From: Delphinapterus leucas
Taxonomy: Eukaryota > Chordata > Mammalia > Artiodactyla > Monodontidae
Assembly: GCF_002288925.2 (NCBI RefSeq)
Contig: NW_022098037.1
Location: 5,971,790 to 6,035,789 of the forward strand
Direction: 5' to 3'
Length of the DNA stretch: 64,000 nucleotides
The translations under genes and the position numbers were made by a program. Below the pieces are notes generated by a model. The model did not search any database and had not been told where the DNA came from. It was given only the letters and a program-made list of their open reading frames with translations. This document shows, piece by piece, positions 34,385-44,799 of this stretch; within the stretch, counting starts at the first letter, position 1, and every line of letters begins with the position of its first letter.

Positions 34385-34550
34385 TGCCATGGTTCTGCAG
34401 GCTCTTTGAGGGCAGGGATGATGTCTCATTCTTTTTCAATCCTGGGCACCTAGCGTGACATATGCTATTTAGCGAGCACTAGATGATGTTACATCAATGA
34501 AAAGGACCAAAAAATTGCCTGGCACGCAATAGGTGCTCAATGACTATATG
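34385..34550 (+). mobile_element. L2 LINE 3' end
   Basis: 'ctctttgagggcagggatg', 'cctgggcacctagcgtgac', 'gcctggcacgcaataggtg' and 'tgctcaatgac' in sense. There may be two overlapping copies of the tail. Confidence 0.75.
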
Positions 34551-34559
34551 GTGTTAAAT

Positions 34560-34940
34560 ATCTTAATATTTGTAGCTGTACAATGTGCGTTTCTGTCCTC
34601 CGTGGCAGCTCTTTGGCTAATTTTCCGGGCACAAAGAAGCAGTTTAACGTGGATTCTCAATTTGTATCTTCCCTGCCACCAAAGCCTTTAAAATGTCTTA
34701 TTTAAAGAAGTACCATTAGCGCATCTTTGGCTGGAGGATGACGTATTTGCATATAGGATGGTCTGGAGCTGGATGCTGAGTTTGCATCTTGACCATCTTT
34801 CCACTGGGCGTTATAATGAGGAGAAAATTCGGATGCTAAAGCTTGGCTAATGCGTAGTTATTGATTCAAAGTTTATTGCTTCGCCAGGGATAGCATAGAA
34901 TTTTATTTGGTTAAAAAGTGCTTAGTACATGTTATTCTGG
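34560..34940. promoter_or_regulatory. Candidate conserved noncoding element
   Basis: Repeat-free stretch with a perfect reversed octamer ATTTGCAT at 34745-34752 overlapping a CRE-like TGACGTA at 34739-34745. There are further TTTGCAT-like and TAAT-type sites. The sequence lacks the decay patterns of the repeats around it. Enhancer function is inference only. Confidence 0.28.
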
Positions 34941-35234
34941 GGTGTTGAGGGATCATGACTTGGGCCGTTTCGTGTGCTCACCTTGATCCAGTGCTAGCTT
35001 TGTCTCGGTCCCCAGCCCCCTGCCAGCCCCATTTTGTTTCTTTTCAGAAAGGATTTCAGGCATGTGGGAGAACACATGTACACAAGGCTGATGTGATTGG
35101 GTCCCTGCTTGCCCACCTCTCCATACTCTCCCTCCTAAATTTAAATTCCCTAAGTGGAGCACGTTTTCCCTGTTTCTGCCCTTGGGCTAAGCAGTTTCTC
35201 CAGTGCCCAAAAGGCCCTTCCCTGGGTTCATTCA

Positions 35235-35862
35235 TGCATTTTCATATGTGTATTAAGAGCCTTCTCAATGCCAAGCATTGTCCTGAGCCTTGTGAGTACA
35301 GCTTTCCTGGAACTTAGATTCGATTGGAAGAGATAGATGATTAACAAGCAAGTATATATGTCAGGTGGCTGTAAGTGCTACTGTGAAAAACGGAGAGGGT
35401 AAAGGGGATCATGATTGTGGGAGCGGGGTGGGCCAGTGTTGCTAATGGCTGCAGGGAAAGGAAAGCCTAAGGGATAAGGTGCTTATCAGATGCCTTAAGG
35501 AAGTGAGGAAGAAAGCCATGAGCACCTGGGGTGGAGAGGAGCTAGAAGGGGTCCTAGCAGAAAGAACAGTAAATACAAAGGCTCTGAGGCAGGAGCTTGC
35601 TTGGAGGGCTTGAAGAAGAAGAAGGAAGCCAGAATCAGGGGGCGGGGGATGGGGGGGTGTTGTAGGGATCATGTAGGGCTTTTTGGTTGGTGCGATTTGG
35701 TCTTTAGTCTGAATGAAATGGGAAGCTCTTGTGAGTTTTTGAGCAGAGGTGTATCTTAAAAGGATCTGGGTGAAGTAATGAGAATAGACAGCAGGGTGGC
35801 TAGAAAAGAAAAAGGATGATGGGTTAGGAACCTGTTAGACTAATGCAGTATGAGATGACGGC
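35235..35862 (-). mobile_element. Antisense L2 LINE fragment
   Basis: From the 3' end inward: 'tgccaagcattgtcctgagc', 'gcagaaagaacagtaaatac', 'aaaggctctgaggcagg', 'tgaaatgggaagctcttg', 'ggatctgggtgaagtaatg'. About 630 bp. A G-rich run (35638-35657) lies in it. Confidence 0.85.
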
Positions 35863-36320
35863 TTTGACCTTCCGCGCTCAGCTCAGCTGTTGGCTCTTCT
35901 GGGAACCCTCTCTTCACAGCCTCAGCTGAGCTGGATCCACCTGTCCCGAGCTCCCGTAACAAGCTTACTCTCAAAATTAAATTGTGTAGTTGAGTCCACT
36001 TAAGTCTATAACTGAGAGCTCTCAGAATTAATTTTTAATTAGAATACAAAGTTTATTACAGATAATCAATAAAAATAGGCTGTTTCAAAGCTTGCATGTA
36101 TATTTTTAAAACTTAAGAGTAACTGTAATGATTGTTTAGAACTTTGACTAATAAAAAGATTGTTGAGGGAGGAATATTTTGATAAGGTTTAAAATTGCCA
36201 GTGAATGGTAATAATAAAAAGCAGATTGACTCATAGTGGCTTCTATTATTGTTTTTAAATTCTTTATAACCTACCCTCCTAATGCCTGCACCCAGGGTGG
36301 ACTGGGGACACCTGATATGT
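35863..36320. other. No recognisable feature
   Basis: AT-rich DNA with no gene or repeat I can name. Confidence 0.4.
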
Positions 36321-36324
36321 CACT

Positions 36325-36850
36325 GACAGTAAGAACTTTTTCAGTTGCAGGTGACACAGCACCCAACTCGAAGTGCCTTGAGCAAAGGAAAAGTCCAATA
36401 AAATCTAGCTTCAGGCATGGTTTGATCCTGGGGACTCAAACAAGATCATCAGAGTTGCTCCCCATCATTCCAATCTGTTTTCCTCTGGGTTGACATCCTT
36501 CTTGGGCAGGCTGTCCACTCGCAGTTTCAAGGTGGCTGACAGTGGCTCCAACCTTTTGGATGCCTTGCTCCAGGTCACTGTAGTGAAAGTTCCACGATAT
36601 GACTCTCATGCTGTTGTATGATTACTCTTGAATCAATTTCTGTGGTCAATGGGATGTGATACTCGAACTGGCCAGACATACCTGGGTCTCTTTCCCCCTT
36701 GCAGGTCTGGGGAGAAGGGTTGGGTCTATTTCACTTAAAGCCTATGGAAGCAGAGCAGAGGAGGGTAGGCCCCCAAGGACAATTAGGATGCTGTTAGCAG
36801 AACAAGGAAGAATACATATTAGGCAGTCAAACAACAGTCATGTACCACAA
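36325..36850 (+). mobile_element. Ancient interspersed repeat, family not named
   Basis: Carries 'agttgcaggtgacacagc', 'gaaaagtccaataaaatc', 'cttcaggcatggtttgatcc', 'ggccagacatacctgggtc' and 'aggatgctgttagcagaac'. The same kind of unit appears at 25335-25660 (left part) and 43985-44320 (right part). Probably an old DNA transposon or LTR. Confidence 0.5.
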
Positions 36851-37154
36851 GCAGTTATTTCCTGTTTCTGTCCAAAATTCTGTCCTAAAGGGGTTCCCAG
36901 TTAGACGTGAAGTTCTCACCCCTAAATTGATTGTCACTACAGCTTCCTCTCCCTTTAGGCTTAGGATCTCAGTGGGAATCCCCTCTTCAATCCTCACCCT
37001 CACACACATACGCGCTGTCACACAGATGCCTTTCATAATAAGCTATACTTTTGCCTCAAGGACTTGAACTTATATTTTTTGTGTATGTGATAAAAAAAAT
37101 AATGCCTCACAAAAGCTGTATTTTATGTTACCCTGTTGATGCTGTATAAATCTG

Positions 37155-37600
37155 GGTCTCATCAGGAACCAGATGGAACACTCAGATTAGAATAATTTGA
37201 AGAATGTAATAGAGGGACCATTTGCAAAGGTGTGGGCAAGGAGCCAGGAAACCACAGGGACAGTACAGCACTCCTGGGTTAGAACTACAGCTGTGTTTAC
37301 CTCCCGTAGGCCTGGAGGGGAGGGGGGAGGGGGGAAGAGGGAGCCACTGGCAGACTTGGCTGGGAGAACACAGCTGTCTGTTGCTGATCCTACAGGGAAG
37401 GGACTGGGGGTGTTAATATCCCCCCATCTCTCCCCTTTAGCCCTCCTGTCTTCTGCTGGTGCCTCCCATTGGCAGACCCCGCTGGAAGCCACAGGGCAGG
37501 GGAGCTCATTGATATTATCCTTTCCAGCCAGCCTCTCAGTACATAGGGCAGGATGGAGAGAAGATGAGGGGCAATGGACAATCCCCAGCAGGGCTACACC
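37155..37600 (-). mobile_element. Possible LTR remnant of the antisense retrovirus
   Basis: The left ~55 bp ('cactcagattagaataatttg' in outline) resembles 41215-41250, at the far side of the retrovirus-like stretch. That is where a paired LTR would lie. Beyond that the two diverge. It holds a G-rich run at 37317-37341. LTR status is inference. Confidence 0.4.
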
Positions 37601-37753
37601 TTTTGTGTTCCTCAGTAAATGCTCTTACCTTTTGGCTAAGTGAAAAGTCCTTATTCGCTTCACAAGGGACGAAGGAAGTCCCATCAGCTATGGCTCATGG
37701 TTGAATAATGTCACTTCAGTGATACTCCCTCCTCAACCTAATAGCAAGGGAAT

Positions 37754-37984
37754 AAAAGAACAATGTAGGGGCTTCCCTGGTGGCGCAGTGGTTGAGAGTC
37801 TGCCTGCCGATGCAGGGGACACGGGTTCGTGCCCCGGTCCGGGAAGATCCCACATGCCACGGAGCGGCTGGGCCCGTGAGCCATGGCCGCTGAGCCTGCA
37901 CGTCCGGAGCCTGTACTCCACAACGGGAGAGGCCACAACAGTGAGAGGCCTGTGTACTGCAAAAAAAAAAAAAAAAGAATGTAA
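37754..37984 (+). mobile_element. Short-form CHR-type SINE
   Basis: Sense SINE at 37768-37976 with head 'gggcttccctggtggcgcag', B-box-like 'gggttcgtgcccc' and a 16-A tail. The flanks 'aagaacaatgta' and 'aagaatgta' look like a target duplication with a 3-bp indel. Frames of 83-100 codons on both strands are SINE artefacts. Confidence 0.93.
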
Positions 37985-39944
37985 AACATAGCAGCTGCAG
38001 TTCTTCATTCTGAGGCACAAGCTGTTTTCTCCCATCCCTGCTCTGGGTTCCCCTTACTTTCTCCCAGCTCTTCAGCTAGATGCGGCTGGAAGGGAGTCTC
38101 AGTCCTGGCAGCCCCTTCTTCACTGGGTTGTTTCAGTGTTCCCTGGTTCCAAGCATAGTCCTCCATGTTGTCTTCGCAGCCCAGTTTCTCCCTGGTAATT
38201 GGAATTAATCAGTGAGTCCTTCTCTGCCTGTTGGTTCGGTAGTATGACCAACCCAAGCTACCCAGGGGTAAACTCAGCTTCCAAGTCTATGGAACTCTTG
38301 CTGTGTTTCCTGATGGAAGCATTTCTCCCTTAGGCACTGGGACTTCCAAGGTCAGGTGGTCAAGGTCATGAGGGTGAGAAGCAAAAATTCTGCAAGGGGG
38401 TTACTATGTGCTCAGGCTAGAGTTAAGATAGGGACAGTCTTACCTTTCTTCATTGTTTCTGGACCTAGGCATTCTGGTTGAGGAGGAGTAAATTATGTAA
38501 AATGCTGTTGACGTGGGAAACCTGATAAAACAAGCGACTCCCTGGATGAGAGTGCAATGTGACACTTCCGTTGCCTAGACAGAGGCAGCGTTAAATGAGA
38601 TACCACAGCAAATGGGCAAGGCATCCTGCAAGTCCTTGAACAGTGGAGCTGGCAGAAGTGTACCAGACAATATTTCAGAGAGGTCTGATGCTAATAGTAA
38701 AGGTATACTGTTTGTCCTCCCCTGAAACTGAAAGCAAACTGATTCTGATTTACTTTATTGATAGGATGGGGGAAATAGCATTTGTCCAGTCAGTAGCTGT
38801 GTACCAGATGCAGTCTGTGTTGATTTCTACAGTAAAAATACTACTTCTGGAGCCACAGCTGTGATTGGCAGTGCCACTTGGTTCAGTTTGTGATTGTCTC
38901 TTAATAGTCTCCATAAACCATCTGGCAATATTTTCCGAGTTAAATGAAGGTAAGATAGGAATCGATACTCTTTAATTCTTCAAGTCTTCCATAGTAGCGC
39001 CAGTCTCTGCAGTTGCTCCAGGTGTGGCAATGATTTTAGTTTATTCTATCTGGTAGGGTAGTTCTAGAAGTGCCTGTTTGCCCCTCACTCAATGAATCAG
39101 TGAAACAATGTGAGGGTTTTGCCAGTTGATACATGTATCTATTTCTGCTCTGAATTCTGGGACAGGGGAAATAGCCCCAGGCTGGGTCTCTGCTGCCATT
39201 GAACCCATTATGGGATGGACTCAAGCCAAGACTCTCTATCACGTACCTCCACAAGCCCTCCTCCCTCACATCTGAATGGCGCACCACAGCAATATTTCAG
39301 AGAGCTCTCCAAAGTGCAGTGTAAATTCAGACCGAGGATCTAAGTCGTGGAAGATCTAAGTAGTTCCATTTCTCCATAGTCTGCATAGTCATGTGGAAAC
39401 AGCTACCAGATTCTCCATGGAAGGCTTGAGGGACGCCTGAGGCAACATGGCAGGGTCCTCCTCAAAAGGAACTTAGTAAGAGACTGAAAATCCCCACTAT
39501 TAGGTTTCAGTCCATCAGACCTAGAATTTTTCCACTTGTGTGTTTCAAGTAGCACCTTCATAAGTTGCCCATCTTTGTCTGTTTCATTTGTTTGAATCCT
39601 GTGACCCTTAGTCATCACCACAGATCCTTGTGAATCAAGGCTGTGATTATCATCTCTGTGGTTTGTTACATCCGTCTTGTTACTGACAGTTATGTGCTAC
39701 CTGCTGCCTTTTTCCACTCTTGGATCCCTTCTTTTCCATTGAGACCGAAGACACTGATTATATTTCAGCATCTTCCCCCCCCCACACACACCCCACCACC
39801 ATCTCCAGCCTGCAGAGGACAAACTTTTCAAGGGTGCCTTCCCCCTAATGTTGGTGAAGTGCGGGATTTAGGGTTAGACACTGGCAGTTGCTCATAATAG
39901 ATTCGCTTCAGAACTCCCATCTCTCGAAGTCTTGAGACTCCTTC

Positions 39945-40181
39945 CCCTACGGCAGGAGTCAGCTCAGCCAACTTCTCCGCAGGGCCAGATAGGAAATATT
40001 TTAAGCCTTGTGAGCCAGGAGGCAAAACTCAACAACTGTTCTTGTGAAAGGCAGGTCATTGTGTATTTGCTTTTGATATTTAAAAATTATAGAAACGATG
40101 ATTAGTTTTCAGACCATCCCAAAACGGACGGGAGTCCAGATTTGGCCCACGGACTGTAGTTTGCAGACCCCCGCTCTACAG
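39945..40181. mobile_element. hAT-type DNA transposon with 8-bp target duplication
   Basis: Element at 39953-40173: 'caggagtcagctcagccaac', 'agggccagataggaaatat', and the closing 'gtttgcagacccccg'. Ends are inverted. Flanking 8-mers 'ccctacgg' and 'ctctacag' agree at six of eight positions, the duplication length expected for hAT. Same family as 60941-61143. Confidence 0.85.
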
Positions 40182-41194
40182 GATGGCAGGAAGTTGACCG
40201 CGTAACCTTAGGCCACCTTTGAGTCCAGGCTTTAATTTGACCATTTGCCGGTTCACTGATGCCACTCTCTGGTGATCAAGCTAAAACCTAAAATCCTGGG
40301 TGAATGTACACTGTCGATGAATTTAACCAGATCAAGGCTTCTAATTTGTCCTTGGTCCAGTGCCCTTGGGAGCTCATAAATTCTCTCCTGATTCCTGCCA
40401 GTATAGATTGGCGAGATTCCGTAAATCTTAAGGTATGTAGCCTGTCTCCTACTTCTCCCTCTAGGCTGTGCTAGGACCTAACCTTAGAGGTAGACCTAGA
40501 GGCAATGAGAAGTGGTAGCAGTGGGTCCCGAGGGGGATAACCCACTAACAGATCATTGTGCAGGGAGAGACCATTTTTCTTAGGGAGGAAATATCTGTCC
40601 CCACGTGCAGCAGGACCTTGTGGGTTCAGTTTTCAGCTTTGTCTGCTCAAATGATCCCACCCATTTATCAGGATCACGCTCCCTTTCCGCCAGTGCTTTA
40701 CCTTACTCTAGGACCCCTGGTATCATTGTTCATGCTATTGGCACCACAGTTCTGCCACCTTTACAGTCAGGCTCTGGGCTTGGACCTCAGCCATGTCTGC
40801 CCAGCGACTCTAGAGGATGAAGGATTGCTGAGATTGTAGGAGATGAGTGGCTATGGGGCTTTTCTGGCTTATCCATGCATGTTCTCAGTTGTATATTCAT
40901 AGGTTTCAGTTTCTCATTTTCCTTCTGTACACCTTCCAGGGCTCTGAGAAGCAAAGAGACTTGATAATTTTATAATCACTGCCATCAACACAGCAATGAA
41001 GTGCCTCAGCCACTTGACCTGCCAGCACCTTCCCTTCTACCTGCCCTTCATCCTGGGCCACCACTGGTAACAATTTGAGTGACTGATGTCACCAATTGCC
41101 CTGGGTCACTGGTCTTTCATTTCTTCCTGGCAAGGAGGTTCTGCCTGCGCTTCTCAAATATATGAGCAATTTCAATACAGAATCCCACTTCCAG

Positions 41195-41380
41195 GTGTCA
41201 GCAGAAAACAGCACACTCAAATTAGGATAATTTGAGAATTTTATAAAGGGCTATAGAGGCCTGAAGCAGTGATGTGAGGGAGCATTTACTGGAACCCAAA
41301 GCAGACATAACTGTGTGGAAAGGGCTGCCAGAAAGGAGCTGAGAGGATTCTAAGTTGAGGCACATGGTCCACACTCTTGA
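41195..41380 (-). mobile_element. Possible second LTR remnant
   Basis: Resembles 37155-37215 over about 50 bp ('cacactcaaattaggataa'). It sits at the other end of the retrovirus-like stretch. Beyond that, similarity is not visible by eye. Confidence 0.35.
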
Positions 41381-42930
41381 AGTTTTCCTGTAATATTTTA
41401 TGCGGCAAATCTCATTTTAAATGTACCTTGTTTAAAACTCCAGAGCATCATGTGACTCCTGTTTTGAAAAGCCCACAGAATAAGTATTTTACTTTCTTTA
41501 GACATCCTTATCATATTCTACAGCTGATGGAATTCAGTTAAGCAGAGCTGGTTATCTATTGAAAAAATAAATGGATTACGGTGAGCATTTATTTTAGTTT
41601 CAATTTTTTTTTTTTTACAGCATAGTCCTTGAAAGATGAGTTTGTCATTCCATATAGTTGCAGGATTTTTATTCTTTTAATTTTAGAAAACCATCCTGAT
41701 CTTCTATTTTCTTACTTTCAAATACCATCACAGCATAATTCATTTTAACTCCTTAGCCTGTGGGTCACTTTTATCTGATTATTTCTCTCATTTAAATTTT
41801 AATTAGGGTTTTCAAGCCCTACTTTTAGACATTGCACACTGCAGGACAATAAATATACTTCTGTAGCGTGGCAGGGTGATCCATAGTCCAGGAAATCAAT
41901 ATCCAAGCTTCTATATGCATTAGTTCAAGGCAGGAGCGACTTTCTCATTTGTTCCTAAAATTACTTTGGGTTTTTCCAAACATAATGATATTGGACTCCA
42001 TCCATTAAAGGTATAAGTCTGTTGTTCCAAAGAAGTCTCCTCCACGATGGTATTTGTCAGGTATTATTGGGATATGTTCTTATTTATCTGGAGAATGGGT
42101 ACACTTACTTTCTACATCATTTACTCATTCATTGCATCATTCCTACCCAGTCAGAGGAGATGACAAAAAAACCCCTCATTTAATAGGTGACACACATACC
42201 TCTTAACATCACTGTCCCCATATATGATGCAATTAATTGTCTCCCAGAAATCCTTTTACTAGGACAGTTCCTGGAGGTCTGTCTCCATCCATCACTTTGT
42301 GATTACTGAATGTTTGGATCACCTTAAATCTATGATCTGTCCCTAAAAGAAGAAAGGTCATTTGTCATGTCTCTTTTATTGAAAGAAGGACTAGACAAGA
42401 CAAAGAGGTGTTACATAATCCATTGCACCCGTGGAACTTTCTAAATCCTATTTCAAAATGAATAACAATTTCTGTAATCAAACTCTGTACAAAATAAATG
42501 GGATGCTGTTTGTGAGAAACCCCTCTCTCTATAGAGAACTTCTTTGCAGGCTTCAATTTACAGCTTGAAGGTCAACTTCTCTGTGAAGTTTTTGAAACTG
42601 CTGGAAGCAATTAGCTATTCCCAGAGCTGTGCCCCAATGCACTTTGTATGTACTTCTGTTATAGCACTAAACACCTCATGGCTTGTAATGTATCTTTTTA
42701 CAAGTTTTTCTCCTCCTGGAGACTGAGGACCCCCAGAGCGAGCACAGACTGTTAATTATTCATCATTCTGTACCTGGGGCTGCTTTAGTGCATGTTGCCC
42801 GACTGAGTGAATTCTGAGCTGCAGGGTTAGCTGACATATCTTGCCGATTGCCACTAATAACCCCAAATTACTGAATTTATGATGCACTAGTGATGCAGTT
42901 TTCCTAACCCAGCAGCCAGATTTTTCAATA
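41381..42930. other. No recognisable feature
   Basis: About 1.5 kb of AT-rich DNA with a poly-T at 41607-41620. I see no gene and no repeat I can name. Confidence 0.4.
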
Positions 42931-42934
42931 TTTC

Positions 42935-43130
42935 TTCATTCATTCATTCAACAGGTATTGAGCACCTACTGCATTCCAAGTTCTGATCTAAGCTTTGAGA
43001 ATCAAGCAAGAGTAAGATCTTGTTCTGCCTTGCCCTTCAGTTAGGAAGACAGACATAAAAACAAAACAATTATTAGAGGCTGTCACAGGGCAGAGTGAGA
43101 GCAAAAGGAATTGAGGGGGGCAGGGCAGCT
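42935..43130 (-). mobile_element. Antisense L2 LINE 3' end
   Basis: 'cattcattcattcaacagg', 'gagcacctactgcattcc', 'gacagacataaaaacaaaac' in L2 order. Confidence 0.82.
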
Positions 43131-43244
43131 CACCAGCCCCAGGAAGAGACACATGACCTTGAGATCTGCTCGGTTTTCTGAGCAGCACGGGCAAACCAGT
43201 GTAGTTGGAACGTGGGTTTCTGAGTCCAGGTAACCATTTGCATT

Positions 43245-43560
43245 TCACTTTTTGATGCTAAGTGATTACAAGGTTAGCTGCAGAATTAATGGGCATTTTC
43301 AGCTAAGCAAGTCATTAAAACTAAATGGAAGTCTAATTTAGCTACTCTTTTAGCTTTAATAAACTAATATGTTAAAGTGAGAGCCTTGTTAATTTGTATG
43401 TTGATAGGAAAAAGCCACAAAAATGACCTGATTTGCACTTTAATTTAGATTCAAGCAACTATAATTTTATAAAAATGGGACATGGCCATCTAAAAAGTAC
43501 TTAGTTACGTAATTTCTATAAGTCATTGAGAGTAATTGTCGTATCGTAATCTAAATGCTT
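43245..43560. promoter_or_regulatory. Candidate conserved noncoding element
   Basis: Repeat-free, very AT-rich stretch dense in homeodomain-type TAAT/ATTA sites, for example 'gcagaattaatgggc', 'aagtcattaaaac' and 'gcactttaatttag'. Such composition is typical of deeply conserved enhancers but also of ordinary AT-rich DNA. Function is inference only. Confidence 0.28.
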
Positions 43561-43624
43561 CCCTGAGGTTCCCATAGGAAAGAATATTCTGTCCTAAACC
43601 ACCTCTAGGGCCTTTTTTTTCCCC

Positions 43625-43740
43625 CACTGTCATTTATTTAACAAATACTTACTGAGTACCTACTATGTGCCAGTGAACAAAAAGACAAAAATCCCAAGGT
43701 CACTCGACCTAAGTGAGGACACATTATAATTATTGAAAAA
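43625..43740 (-). mobile_element. L2/MIR end fragment
   Basis: 'catttatttaacaaatactt' then 'gagtacctactatgtgccag' is the antisense L2 3' terminus; it ends early. Confidence 0.7.
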
Positions 43741-43827
43741 GGTACCCTCAGAGGGTCCTTCCGACATCCTGCATACTGGGATTCCTGAGCCAGCCCTTTG
43801 TGAGGCCCCCTCTCCTTTTAAAACTGC

Positions 43828-43878
43828 ATATACCCCGGAGACCTATTTTTTTCTTAATGGAATATACCCCGGAGACCT
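43828..43878 (+). repeat. 17-bp direct repeat around a copied insert
   Basis: 'atataccccggagacct' occurs at 43828-43844 and 43862-43878. The DNA between them, with 3-4 bases of each flank, is identical over 24 bp to 45885-45908. This is a local duplication with a templated insert. Confidence 0.9.
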
Positions 43879-43984
43879 GCTGCTGGAGAAGTGGTGAGTT
43901 TGTACTGGAGTAAGTCTGGTTGCTATAGCAGATAAACATCAAAATCCCTTTGGTTTAGAATAGAGGTTGCTCACTCAGGTGAAA

Positions 43985-44320
43985 TCCAACTGTCCAGCAG
44001 GAAGGGGTGAAGCTCTGCTCCACCTCCAGGGATCCAGATGGCTCTGTTTTGCCATCGTGGACACGTGGTTTCCAAGGTCAACCTGAGGTACACCAACCAG
44101 CTGGCTGACCACAAAGAGAAAGAATAGGTGATTTCATGCGAGAAGGTTCTCTGAGCCAGAATGGCACATGATACGTCTGCCCTTATTCCATGGCCAGAAC
44201 TTGGGCATTTGGGCACACATACTGCAAGGGAGGGAGCCTGGGAAATGTAGTCTAGCTGTGTGCCCAGGAAAAAAAAAAAAAGGGAACTGGGTTTGGTGAA
44301 CAGCCAGTCTCCACCACAAT
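43985..44320 (+). mobile_element. Ancient interspersed repeat, family not named
   Basis: Right-hand part of the same kind of unit as 36325-36850: 'ccagaacttgggcatttgg', 'gggagcctgggaaatgtag', 'gaacagccagtctccaccac'. An A-run at 44269-44281 lies inside. I cannot name the family. Confidence 0.5.
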
Positions 44321-44349
44321 GATGATGACCTTCTTTAAAAAAATCATGT

Positions 44350-44515
44350 TATATGCAACTACCATTTATTGAATACCAACTTGTAGTAATAAGGACTTTA
44401 TACCAATTACATAATTTTCGTAACAAGCCCCCTTCACCATTCATTTGTTGACATATCTTTATTGTGCTCCTGTCATGTGCCAAGCAGTGGATGTGATAAA
44501 AAGTTGGTCAGATTA
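44350..44515 (-). mobile_element. MIR and L2 end fragments
   Basis: 44355-44430 ('accatttattgaataccaac', 'aattttcgtaacaagcc') resembles antisense MIR; 44437-44510 ('tctttattgtgctcctgtc', 'atgtgccaagcagtgg') an antisense L2 3' end. Confidence 0.6.
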
Positions 44516-44521
44516 GGGACA

Positions 44522-44767
44522 TACCGTTGACCCTTGAATAATACGGGTTTGAACTGTGCGGATTCACTTATGTATGGATTTTTTCAATAGTAAGTACCAC
44601 GGTACTACACGATACGTGGTGGGTTGAACCTGCAGTTGCAGAATCCCAGGAATGGACTTGAGGTTATGGGAGAACTTCCTATAAGGTGGGCTGACTATAT
44701 ATGCAGATTTCTGACTGCCTGGAGGGTCTGTTCCCCTAACCCCCATGTTGTTCAGGACTCCACTGTA
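44522..44767. mobile_element. MER2-type Tigger DNA transposon
   Basis: Element at 44524-44765 starting 'ccgttgacccttgaataatac' in outline and ending 'ccatgttgttcaggactcc', near-inverted ends of the Tigger (Tc1/mariner) type. TA duplications flank it at 44522-44523 and 44766-44767. Interior lacks transposase and is shortened compared with full MER2. Confidence 0.88.
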
Positions 44768-44799
44768 TTTTGAAGGTAAAGCTGGTGGGATTTTTTTGA

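Larger units (their letters stand above)
37601..41190 (-). mobile_element. Decayed endogenous retrovirus, antisense
   Basis: About 3.6 kb of non-SINE, non-LINE sequence. Its minus strand between about 38640 and 39030 reads, with many breaks, like a retroviral reverse transcriptase fingers/palm region. The order on the minus strand (gag-like towards 41 kb, pol-like at 38-39.5 kb) fits an antisense provirus. Every frame is broken by stops and indels, and nothing is intact. Class is uncertain (ERVL or ERV1). A SINE (37768-37976) and a hAT element (39953-40173) inserted later. Confidence 0.5.

Noticed and set aside
38650..38680. 15-bp match between 38668 and 39289 ('caatatttcagagag') as a second templated event
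   Set aside because: A 15-base match is expected by chance in a window of this size and has no flanking duplication.
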